A DNA stretch of 64,000 bases, taken from contig NZ_GG665867.1 in assembly GCF_000160115.1 (NCBI RefSeq), forward strand, positions 300,053-364,052. The letters are read 5' to 3'. The translations under genes were made by a program, and so were the position numbers. Within the stretch, counting starts at the first letter, position 1. Every line of letters starts with the position of its first letter. The stretch comes from Shuttleworthella satelles DSM 14600 (GTDB lineage Bacteria; Bacillota; Clostridia; Lachnospirales; Lachnospiraceae). The notes beneath the pieces were generated by a model. The model did no database searches. It saw only the letters and a program-made list of their open reading frames with translations, and was not told where the DNA came from. Positions 1-7,767 of this stretch are shown piece by piece.

Positions 1-463
1 AAGTTTCCCTTTAATCATGCCGCCTTCTGTCTTAACAGTGATATATTTCAGTCTTTCATTTTTGCTGACTTCAGACGGCTCGCGGCAAAAAAAGCGCTGG
101 CTTCCTCCAGGAACTCGTTTTCTTCTTTAAGACGACGAATTTCCTTATCCTGATCTTTGACCTGCTTACGTAAGGTGATCAGCTCCCCATTCAGGGTCAT
201 AGCACTTTTGGGGGTCTGGGATCCCGCTCCAAGATCCAGATTTCCGAGCCTATTAGCGCGTATCCATGTATAGAGCGTGTTTTTGGGGATGCCTAGTTCA
301 CGTGCAGCTTTTGCCTGGCCAATCTCTTTTGCCAGCTTAACTGCCTGGATTTTGTACTCCTGATCGTACTGTCTGTTAGTTGCCACCGTAAACGCCTCCT
401 TATTCTCTTAAATTATAATGAAATCCTTGAGAATAAGATGTCAACTTTATTTATACAGCATCA
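1..463 (-). mobile_element. IS3-family insertion sequence, copy 0 (cut by window start)
   Basis: This is the left-end half of the same element found complete at 35717-37084 and 46060-47428. The terminal sequence ends at 463 with the complement of TGATGCTGTATAAATAAAG. It contains orfA (48-386); the first codons of orfB (start codon complement at 16-18) run off the window. It abuts the last codons of virB4 directly, so its insertion or a later deletion removed the rest of that gene. It differs from the other copies at only a few positions, for example Gly for Glu in orfA. Confidence 0.9.
48..386 (-). CDS. IS3-family transposase OrfA (helix-turn-helix subunit)
   Basis: This 112-residue protein has the Transposase_8 pattern: an N-terminal helix-turn-helix (EIGQAKAARELGIPKNTLY, about residues 21-39) that binds the element ends, and a C-terminal leucine/lysine-rich coiled coil (about 68-100) ending where OrfB begins. 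The start is GTG at 386, preceded by an AGGAGG-like site. As in other IS3 elements the active transposase is probably an OrfAB fusion made by -1 frameshifting near the A-rich stretch at the 3' end. OrfB is almost wholly outside the window here. Confidence 0.9.
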   Translation of the reverse strand: MATNRQYDQEYKIQAVKLAKEIGQAKAARELGIPKNTLYTWIRANRLGNLDLGAGSQTPKSAMTLNGELITLRKQVKDQDKEIRRLKEENEFLEEASAFFAASRLKSAKMKD

Positions 464-545
464 CATTGTGCCTTTCCTTGATAAGTTTCCGAAAGATACA
501 ATCCTTTATCAGAAGATGACTACCAAGCCGGAAGAAGTGAGGTAG
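464..545 (+). pseudogene. 3' remnant of VirB4/TraE-type conjugation ATPase gene (ICE A)
   Basis: After the IS3 end only about 27 codons remain, ending PEEVR-stop at 545. They match the end of the larger virB4 fragment at 47429-48688 exactly by eye (offset 48143). VirB4 ATPases power type IV secretion. Here the ATPase domain is absent, so ICE A as seen in this window lacks this function unless another copy supplies it. Confidence 0.85.
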
Positions 546-548
546 CCT

Positions 549-2556
549 ATGGGAAAGAAGCTGAAAAAGGACTTTAAGGAAAGGCACAAGGCAAGCATTG
601 AAAAAGAAATGCTCCATAGTGAAACAAACATTATACCTGAAGAAAGTAAGCTAAAGGATACCGATGATTACAGAGGGAAAATCGTTCATGAGAAAGAACG
701 GTTTCAGGATAAAGTTCATAAAAAGACAAGTAAGATAAATGACGATGATGATCCTTTAGGAAAAGACCTTGATAATGATGGGATTATAGACAGATACGAC
801 AATGACTTTAGGGATAGCGGCTATTTTGAGTCAACCTATGATGTCGAGGATAATCTTCATCATAAAGCAGAAAATACAAATAGCTTCTCAAAAAGCCAAA
901 AAGCTCAAAAGAAAAATTATAAGAGAAAAAACTATACCGAAAGCCTTTATACAAGGAAAAAGGATGATGTGTTAAAGGAGAATAAGCCTGAAGATAAAAA
1001 GACTGGAAAAGATACTGCAAGCAAAAAAGTTCATAGCAGTATTTATAAAGAGCAGAAGAAAAAGCTAAAAAAAGACATGGTAAAGGTATCTGCCCTTTCA
1101 GGACTTGCTAAAGGAAGTGAAACCGTAAGAGATTACTTATCTCATGGAAGTGATGAAAATCAAGGAGTGGAAGCAGGAGAAAAGACAGCAGATACAAGCT
1201 CCAAGCTCATTCATGGCATAAAGAAGTATTCTGATAAGAAAAGAGCTAAAAGAGGCTATGACCTTACAAATAAGGACTATAAAATCAGAAAGCGTAAGTC
1301 AAAGTTGGAATTTCGTGATGCCAAAAAGGAACTGAAAAAGACGGATGAGTATAAAAGAGCAAATGCCTATAAAAGATTTCAAAGGAAAAATCAGGTAAAG
1401 GCAGCAATTTCTCGTGAGAATAAGTCAAGGCTTAGAGATCGAATTAAAGAGGGACTTATCGGAACACTGAAAAGCTCAAAGGATATGATTGTCCGAAAAG
1501 CAAAAGGACTAATGCTTATTTTCATAGGTATCATTATCTTAGGGACTTTTGTGATTAACTTTGCAGGAACGGGAATGACAGGCTTTATGAATTCTACAAG
1601 CTCTGTGCTTACAACAAGCTATTTATCAAAGCCAAATGTCCTAAGTGAAATCAATCAGAAATTTTCAGATATGGAGGTTGAGCTTCAAAGTGAAGTTGAC
1701 CATGTGAAAGAAAATTATCCCGGATATGATGAATATATCTTAAATAATACAGAATATATCGGGCATAATGTCCATGAGCTTTTATCCTACATTACATCAA
1801 GGTGTGGAGAGGTAAAGAGTGTATCGGAAGTAGAATCCATATTAAAAGAATTATTTGATTCCATGTATGACCTTGAGTATAGGGAAGAAATTGAAATCAG
1901 ATACAGGACGGTTAACAAAAACCTATACCGATGAAGATGGCAATGAATATACCGAAAGCCACGAAGAACCTTATGAGTATAAAAAACTCATCGTAACGCT
2001 TCATAAAAAAGAGATGGACAGCATTATCCGAAAGGTCTTTGCAAACTATCCCGATAATCTAAAGCACTATGAAGCCTTGTTCCTTGCACAAGGCAATATG
2101 GGAGAAGCCTTTGGTAATTCTGACCTTATCAGTGCAAATGGAGGTATCGGCGGTGGAAAAGAGTATGAGGCATCTACGGAAGTACAAAAGAAGATTGTTA
2201 ATGCTGCATACATTACGCCATCTCCGGGTGCAGGCTGGTGTGCCATGTGGGTATCACAGGTCTATCAAAATGCAGGACTTGGATATATAGGCGGGAATGC
2301 CTGTGATATGTACCGAAACTATACCTTTACATCAGACAGGTCAAAGCTCAAGGTCGGAATGCTTGTGGCAGTCGAAAGCAGCAGTAGCGGAAGCAGTGCA
2401 GGGCTTACCTATGGTCATGTAGGTATTTACATTGGAGATGGAAAAGTGATTGATAACATCGGTCGAATAAGAGTAACTACCTTAGATGATTGGATAGCAA
2501 CATTTTGTAAGCACCATCCCGTAGGATTCGGTTTTCCGCCAAATGTAAAGAAATAG
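549..2556 (+). pseudogene. ICE cell-wall peptidase (CHAP/NlpC-like), frameshifted copy A
   Basis: Copy B at 48692-50824 is a single 710-residue frame. Here one extra A near 1914 (GGTTAACAAAAACC against GGTTACAAAAACC) splits it into 549-1934 and a second frame ending at 2556. The N-terminal third is lysine-rich and charged and carries a [17 protein letters not shown] motif resembling calcium-binding DxDxDG loops (about residue 75). A transmembrane helix (LMLIFIGIIILGTFVINF) follows. The C-terminal peptidase domain has a GWCAMW catalytic-cysteine motif and a YGHVGIYIGDG histidine motif. The family localises wall-cleaving activity to the conjugation channel. Compared with B about 49 codons are missing before the DxDxDG motif. 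The frameshift removes the peptidase domain, unless it is a sequence error. Confidence 0.85.
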
Positions 2557-2567
2557 GAGGTAACAAT

Positions 2568-2807
2568 TTGAAAAAGGAACTGATAGCAGTAAAAAACAGA
2601 ATAAAGAAGTTAAAGGATAAAAAGGCTCTGATTGATGAAGAATTGGAGCCTTTATTCATTCGTGAAGAAGAGCTTGAAAATGAAGAAATCATTGCCATTT
2701 GCAGAAAGAATAACATCACAATCAGCGATTTGATGGCAAAGGTAAACAGACAAAAAGCAGAAATGAAAAAGGAGAAAACAAATGAAAACCAGTTTGAAAA
2801 AGAATAA
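2568..2807 (+). CDS. DUF4315 family ICE protein, copy A
   Basis: A 79-residue, highly charged, mostly helical protein (KNRIKKLKDKKALIDEELEPL, then NNITISDLMAKVNRQKAEMKKEK). It matches DUF4315, a small protein found between the wall peptidase and DUF4366 genes in Clostridia-type ICEs. Its biochemical role is not known. It starts with TTG at 2568 after GGAGG, and its last 26 bases overlap the start of the next gene, which suggests translational coupling. It is identical to copy B (50836-51075). Confidence 0.85.
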   Translation: MKKELIAVKNRIKKLKDKKALIDEELEPLFIREEELENEEIIAICRKNNITISDLMAKVNRQKAEMKKEKTNENQFEKE

Positions 2808-4266
2808 TAAGTTTTGGACGGTAGCACTTGCGGTAATTGTAAGTATTAGTTGTATTTTAGGTCTTTGGACGGTTGTTTATGCACAGGAGCAAAAATCTGA
2901 AGCTCCAACAAAAAACGAAGCTGTTCAAACGGAAGTTGAAGTAAATGTAAGGTATATCTTTGAAGATGAAAAGGTCTTTAAGGAAGAAAAGATAAAGGCT
3001 GAGAAAGGACAACTTATTGATAGCGGAGATCTTCCAATGCTCCCAGATGATATGAAATTCATTGATGAATTTCTGTTTTATGAGGTAAAGGGAGATGGAA
3101 AAGATGAGATTATCCGTAAGGTAGCAAAGATAGAGGTTAAGGATAAGGGAACGCAGACAGAGCTTTCTAAAGACGATATTTCAAAAATAGAAAAAGAGGC
3201 AAAAGAGCTTCAGGATAAACTTGATAAGTTAAATTGCGAACTTAAGGATAAAGACAAATTAAGTGATAAGCAAAAGAATAAAATTAAAGATCTTGAAGAT
3301 GAAATTGATAGCCTGAAAGAAAAAATGAAGAAAGATAAGGGAAATAAGGACTTATCAGAAGATATGAAAAAGGAAATAGATAAGCTGACGGAAAAGGTGA
3401 AAGAGCTTGAGAAAAAGGCAACTGAAACAAATAAAGCTCCTGTAACATCACAATCAGTTACACCGATTAGTCCTATTTCCGGAATTAAGACAAGTTCAGG
3501 TATTTCTCCTCAAACACCACAGACTTCTGTAAGTAGTACCGGTAAAGGCTCATCGGATTCGGTAAGCTCAGGTAATACTACAAAGGATACCGGTAAAGGC
3601 AAAACGGAAGTAAAGGAGAAAGAAAAGGAAATTCGTTATCCTAATAAGCTGACAGCTAAAATGCCTGCTAACAATAACAGCCAAGATTCAGCTATGGATG
3701 GCACAAGTAAGAGTGTAAATACCAATAAGGGAGTAGCTTCTGCACCGTCTAAGGCAAGAGGAAGTATTACGGAAAATAAGGATAATGCCAATAAGGAATA
3801 TCCGATTCATCATGGGGATAGCAGCGATAATAAAGAAACGGATCAGTATTCGGCTGATGCAAGGCAGTTTATTACCTTTCAAACGAAAAACGGTAAGACT
3901 TTTCATCTTATCATCAACCACGATGAAGATAGTGAGAATGTAATACTTCTTACGGAAGTATCTGAAGATGATTTGCTTAACATGGTGGAGAAAAAAGAAG
4001 CACCAAAGCAGGAAGTGGTAAAAGAAGAACCTGTTAAGGAAGAAGTAAAGCCTGAGAAGAAGGACGAAAAGAGTAATTTAGGAACCTATATTATTTTGCT
4101 TCTTGTAGTAGGCGGGGCATTGGGGGCAGGCTACTATTTTAAGGTTGTGAAAAAGAAAGAAGATAAAGAACTTGAAGCCTTAGAGGAGGAAGATGATGAT
4201 TTCTTTTCTGAAGCTGAAAGCGAGGAAGAAATAAATGATGCAGATGAAGTAGAAGATGAAGAATAA
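2782..4266 (+). CDS. DUF4366 family membrane protein, copy A
   Basis: A 494-residue protein with an N-terminal signal or anchor helix (WTVALAVIVSISCILGLWTVVYA, about residues 12-34). An extracellular acidic domain follows, then a long coiled coil (about 125-215), a Ser/Thr/Gly-rich linker and a second conserved patch (DARQFITFQTKNGKTFHLII, about 355-375). Near the C-terminus are a transmembrane helix (about 435-455) and an acidic tail. DUF4366 proteins are part of the conjugation module of Clostridia ICEs; a surface or channel-scaffold role is inferred from topology only. The first 122 residues equal copy B; the rest diverges slightly. Confidence 0.85.
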   Translation: MKTSLKKNNKFWTVALAVIVSISCILGLWTVVYAQEQKSEAPTKNEAVQTEVEVNVRYIFEDEKVFKEEKIKAEKGQLIDSGDLPMLPDDMKFIDEFLFYEVKGDGKDEIIRKVAKIEVKDKGTQTELSKDDISKIEKEAKELQDKLDKLNCELKDKDKLSDKQKNKIKDLEDEIDSLKEKMKKDKGNKDLSEDMKKEIDKLTEKVKELEKKATETNKAPVTSQSVTPISPISGIKTSSGISPQTPQTSVSSTGKGSSDSVSSGNTTKDTGKGKTEVKEKEKEIRYPNKLTAKMPANNNSQDSAMDGTSKSVNTNKGVASAPSKARGSITENKDNANKEYPIHHGDSSDNKETDQYSADARQFITFQTKNGKTFHLIINHDEDSENVILLTEVSEDDLLNMVEKKEAPKQEVVKEEPVKEEVKPEKKDEKSNLGTYIILLLVVGGALGAGYYFKVVKKKEDKELEALEEEDDDFFSEAESEEEINDADEVEDEE

Positions 4267-4302
4267 ACGCACCTAAAAACATATTATTTTGAGTGCAAAG
4301 TT

Positions 4303-4330
4303 AGGGCGGGAGAGTAACATCTTTCGCCCT
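4303..4330 (+). terminator. Hairpin between DUF4366 and topB (copy A)
   Basis: AGGGCG pairs with CGCCCT around a 16-base loop and is followed by ATTTTGATTT. It is a weak intrinsic terminator or processing hairpin just upstream of the topB ribosome site. It is conserved at 52568-52595 in copy B. Confidence 0.5.
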
Positions 4331-4360
4331 ATTTTGATTTATAACAGGAGGAAAACACAG

Positions 4361-6067
4361 ATGAAGTTAGTTATTGCAGAAAAGCCGAGTGTTGCAATCT
4401 CCATTACAAAGGTTATTGGAGCAAATAAAAAGAAAGACGGATATTATGAAGGAAACGGATATAGGGTGAGCTGGTGCATTGGACACCTAATTCAAATGGC
4501 AAATCCGGACGCTTATGATGAAAAATATGCTAAATGGAATATTACAGATTTACCGATTGTTCCAAAGAACTATAAGTATGAGATAGCAAAATCCACGAGG
4601 AAACAGTTTAATATCCTTAAAAAGCTGATGAATGATAAAGAAATAGATTCTGTTATCAATGCGTGCGACGCAGGTCGTGAGGGAGAAAGCATTTTTAGAC
4701 TGGTATATAACGAAGCTAAATGCAAAAAGAAGATGAAACGCCTTTGGATTTCATCTATGGAAGATAGTGCCATTAAAGAGGGCTTTGATAAGCTAAAAGA
4801 CGGAAAAGACTATGACAATCTCTTTGAATCGGCACAGGCAAGAGCGATTGCCGACTGGCTTGTCGGAATGAATATTAGTAGGCTCTACTCTTGTCTGTAT
4901 CAGCAGAATTACAGTGTTGGCAGAGTGCAGACACCTACCCTTGCCATGATTGTAAAAAGAGATGATGAGATAGCAAATTATCAGAAAGAAAAATATTACA
5001 CAGTAGAGCTTTCTACAAATGGTTTTACACTATCAACGGATAGAATTGATGATGAAGTTGCTGCTGAACAGCTCTTAAATTTAGTAGGCGATAAGATTGA
5101 AATAACCGATGTAATTCAGAAAGAAAAGATTACTAAACCTGATTTACCCTTTGACCTTACAACACTTCAAAGAGAGTGCAATAAGTATTTCGGATACAGT
5201 GCTAAACAGACACTTGACTATGCTCAAAGCCTGTATGAAAAGAAACTGATCACCTATCCAAGAACAGACAGCAGATGTTTAACGGAAGATATGATTGTAA
5301 GTACGGTCAATAACATTTTGGGTAAAAATGACTTTGATACAGAGCGTATTAAGGTAGTATTTGATTCTAAAAAGGTTACAGATCATCACGCTATTATTCC
5401 GACAGTAAGCTCACTGAGTGAAGGTTTATCAGGCATTCCTGAGAGTGAAGCAAAGGTATATAGGCTTATATCTAATAAGCTCCACGCAAGTGTGGGTTAT
5501 CCGCTTATTGAAAACACAACAAAGATTGTAGCTTCATTTGATGGTTTTGAATTTACAAGTTCAGGTAAGGTAATTAAGGATGAAGGCTTTAGCAAATACC
5601 TTAAAGAATACAAACCCAAAAAGAGTGAAGATGCTGTATTGCCTGATGTAAGTATTGGTGATGTTTTAAGTATTGAAAATAAAGAGATTAAAGAAAAATT
5701 TACTCAACCACCGAAACACTTTACTGAAGATACGCTTCTAAAGTCTATGGAGATTGCAGGAAATGAAGCCTTAGAAAAAGGTGTAGAAGTGGAAAGAAAG
5801 GGACTTGGAACACCTGCAACAAGGGCAGGAATTATTGAAAACTTAATCTATAAGGGTTTTGTCGAAAGAGATAAGAAAAATTTGATTGCCACGCATAAGG
5901 GGATCAGCCTTGTAACAATAGTATCCGATACCTTTAAGTCAGCGGAAACAACTGCAAAGTGGGAAATGGAATTAGCGGATATTGCCAAAGGGAAATCTTC
6001 CAAAGAAAAATTCTTGAAAGATATTGAAAGCGAGATACAGGAGGCGGTTTTAAAATATCGCAAGTAA
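4361..6067 (+). CDS. topB: DNA topoisomerase III of the ICE, copy A
   Basis: A 568-residue type IA topoisomerase. The N-terminal TOPRIM domain begins MKLVIAEKPSVA and has the CDAGREGE acidic motif (about residues 104-111). The active-site region reads LITYPRTDSR (Tyr about 303). ICE-borne TopB is thought to resolve linkage during transfer or replication of the element. The ATG at 4361 is chosen over the open frame from 4289, because AGGAGG lies eight bases upstream and MKLVIAEKPS is the usual family N-terminus. It is close to copy B (52626-54332), with scattered substitutions. Confidence 0.93.
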   Translation: MKLVIAEKPSVAISITKVIGANKKKDGYYEGNGYRVSWCIGHLIQMANPDAYDEKYAKWNITDLPIVPKNYKYEIAKSTRKQFNILKKLMNDKEIDSVINACDAGREGESIFRLVYNEAKCKKKMKRLWISSMEDSAIKEGFDKLKDGKDYDNLFESAQARAIADWLVGMNISRLYSCLYQQNYSVGRVQTPTLAMIVKRDDEIANYQKEKYYTVELSTNGFTLSTDRIDDEVAAEQLLNLVGDKIEITDVIQKEKITKPDLPFDLTTLQRECNKYFGYSAKQTLDYAQSLYEKKLITYPRTDSRCLTEDMIVSTVNNILGKNDFDTERIKVVFDSKKVTDHHAIIPTVSSLSEGLSGIPESEAKVYRLISNKLHASVGYPLIENTTKIVASFDGFEFTSSGKVIKDEGFSKYLKEYKPKKSEDAVLPDVSIGDVLSIENKEIKEKFTQPPKHFTEDTLLKSMEIAGNEALEKGVEVERKGLGTPATRAGIIENLIYKGFVERDKKNLIATHKGISLVTIVSDTFKSAETTAKWEMELADIAKGKSSKEKFLKDIESEIQEAVLKYRK

Positions 6068-6070
6068 GTG

Positions 6071-6120
6071 CCTGCTGATTTCAGAGTGGAGAAAATCCTC
6101 TGGAAATGGTATAATATACA
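6071..6120 (+). promoter_or_regulatory. Conserved promoter of the topB-helicase cargo slot (copy A)
   Basis: TTTCAGAGTGGA then TATAAT at 6110-6115. The same block (TTTCAGCGTGGA ... TATAAT) precedes an unrelated gene in copy B (54336-54385). This suggests the promoter belongs to the element and the gene behind it is exchanged. The -35 box is weak by eye. Confidence 0.5.
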
Positions 6121-6148
6121 AATAAAATTTTTGAAAAGAGGAGGTATT

Positions 6149-7681
6149 ATGCAGCTTTTAGATATAAAAAGAATGGCTCATAACATTCTTGAAAATCAAA
6201 ACATAGAAAGCAGTTTTATCGAATATAAAAAGTCGGCAAATTTTAAAGATAAAATTCTAAAAACTGCTTGTGCCTTTGCCAATAACTATATGAACAATGA
6301 GATAGGCTTGTTGTTTGTTGGTATTGAAGAAGTCGATGATAAAGAAACGGGAGAAAAAGCAATTCCTAAAAGACCGATTGAAGGGATAAAGGAAGCAAAA
6401 TTAGAGGGAATAGAAAATGAACTTAAATCGCTCCTTGCCAATATTCATCCTAAAATCAACTATCACATTATTACGGATCAAATTGATGATGAATACTATA
6501 TCGTAGTTGCGGTAGAAAGTGGTAGTAACGGTCCGTTTCAAACAAGTGAAAGGGCAGAAAAAGATAAAGATATTCGATTAAAGGCAGGAAGATATATTAG
6601 AGTCGGTAGAGATTCAAGGCTTCCAAATCCAACCGAAGAATTTGAACTTTTGAAGAAGTTTGCAAACTTTTCTTTTAGCTCAAACTTGAACGATACAGCT
6701 ACCATAGATGATTTAAGCTATGAATATATGAAAGAATATTTGCTTCAAACAGGAGCAAAAAAAGATATTAGAGAAATGTCTAAGCTGGATATGGCAAAGA
6801 GTATGGGGCTTGTCAGTGAAAGTGAGTATGGCGGTTATAGAGCTAAAAATTTTGCTGTGCTGATGTTTACAGATACACCAAATAAATTTATTCCAAATGC
6901 CCATGTTGAAATCATAAGAGAAATTGATGGAACTGATAAAATGGAATCAAAGAAATTTGATGGTCCGGTTTGGATACAGGCAAAGCAAGTCAGCAAATAT
7001 TTTGAAGATAATATTATGGCTTCATATACCATAAGGGAAGCGGATAAAATCGAGCATAAGATTGTCTATAACTATCCTCTTACAGCATTTGAGGAACTTG
7101 CTACAAATGCCATTTTGCATAAGGAATACGATACGCCTGAATATGTTGGGATATACATTTACAAGGACAGAATTTCTTTTGTGAATCATAATAGACCGCT
7201 CCCTCCTGTAACCATTGAGGCTCTTAACAGGGATAGAACTTTTGATCGAAGGCAGTATCTTAACAAAGAACTTAAAGATATGTTCTTTTCACTTAATTTG
7301 ATAGAGTCTTACGGTTCGGGTATAAGGCGTGCAAAGGATGCACTATTAGAAAATGGTTCTCCTGAGCTTAAGTTTTATCCGGATAATGAAGAAGATAACT
7401 ATACCAACGCAGTTATGGGTGTGAATAAAGAATTTTTGAAAGAGTTTAATGGTAGTAATGATGAAAAAACTACCATTAAAACTACTACTAAAACTACTAT
7501 GAAACAGGAAGAGATTATTAAGATAATAGCTGAAAATCCTCACATAAGTGCGAAAGAAATGGCAGAAAAACTAAACCTGACTGTTGATGGTGTACGTTAT
7601 CATTTAAATAAAATGAGGAAAGCAGGACTTATTCGATATGAAGGCTCAACGAAATTAGGTCGGTGGGTAATTATGAAGTAG
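6149..7681 (+). CDS. AlbA/Schlafen-type ATP-binding regulator with winged helix
   Basis: A 510-residue protein. Residues about 1-165 match the divergent AAA_4 (AlbA_2/Schlafen-like) domain (SSFIEYKKSANFKDKILKTA; NNEIGLLFVGIEE; GRYIRVGRDSRLPNPTEEF). A GHKL-like ATP-binding segment follows (LATNAILHKEYD; LIESYGSGIRRAKDALLENG). After a Thr/Lys linker (TTIKTTTKTTMK) comes a winged helix-turn-helix (NPHISAKEMAEKLNLTVDGV). The family is annotated as putative transcriptional regulators; the targets are unknown. The start ATG 6149 follows AGGAGG. It occupies the slot held by a KilA-N gene in copy B, so it is accessory cargo. Confidence 0.85.
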   Translation: MQLLDIKRMAHNILENQNIESSFIEYKKSANFKDKILKTACAFANNYMNNEIGLLFVGIEEVDDKETGEKAIPKRPIEGIKEAKLEGIENELKSLLANIHPKINYHIITDQIDDEYYIVVAVESGSNGPFQTSERAEKDKDIRLKAGRYIRVGRDSRLPNPTEEFELLKKFANFSFSSNLNDTATIDDLSYEYMKEYLLQTGAKKDIREMSKLDMAKSMGLVSESEYGGYRAKNFAVLMFTDTPNKFIPNAHVEIIREIDGTDKMESKKFDGPVWIQAKQVSKYFEDNIMASYTIREADKIEHKIVYNYPLTAFEELATNAILHKEYDTPEYVGIYIYKDRISFVNHNRPLPPVTIEALNRDRTFDRRQYLNKELKDMFFSLNLIESYGSGIRRAKDALLENGSPELKFYPDNEEDNYTNAVMGVNKEFLKEFNGSNDEKTTIKTTTKTTMKQEEIIKIIAENPHISAKEMAEKLNLTVDGVRYHLNKMRKAGLIRYEGSTKLGRWVIMK

Positions 7682-7707
7682 TGGTAAGTTGCAATACACA
7701 GAATTAA

Positions 7708-7741
7708 AAGGTGATTAGAGTAAAATCTAACCGCCTTTTTT
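7708..7741 (+). terminator. Terminator closing the cargo slot (copy A)
   Basis: A hairpin with arms AAGGTG-TTAGA and TCTAA-CCGCCTT, followed by a T run. The equivalent hairpin is at 55245-55276 in copy B, where the arms pair better (AAGGTG/CACCTT). Confidence 0.65.
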
Positions 7742-7767
7742 TGTTTGGGAAAACGAAGGAGGTAAAA

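Noticed and set aside
4289-4360. Longer N-terminus for topB
   Set aside because: It spans a hairpin and the ribosome site; the family starts at MKLVIAEKPS (4361). The same holds for 52554-52625.
7441-7500. Possible simple-sequence repeat of ACTA/ACTAC units
   Set aside because: It encodes a short Thr/Lys linker in frame; the repeat is too short and irregular to call a phase-variable tract.
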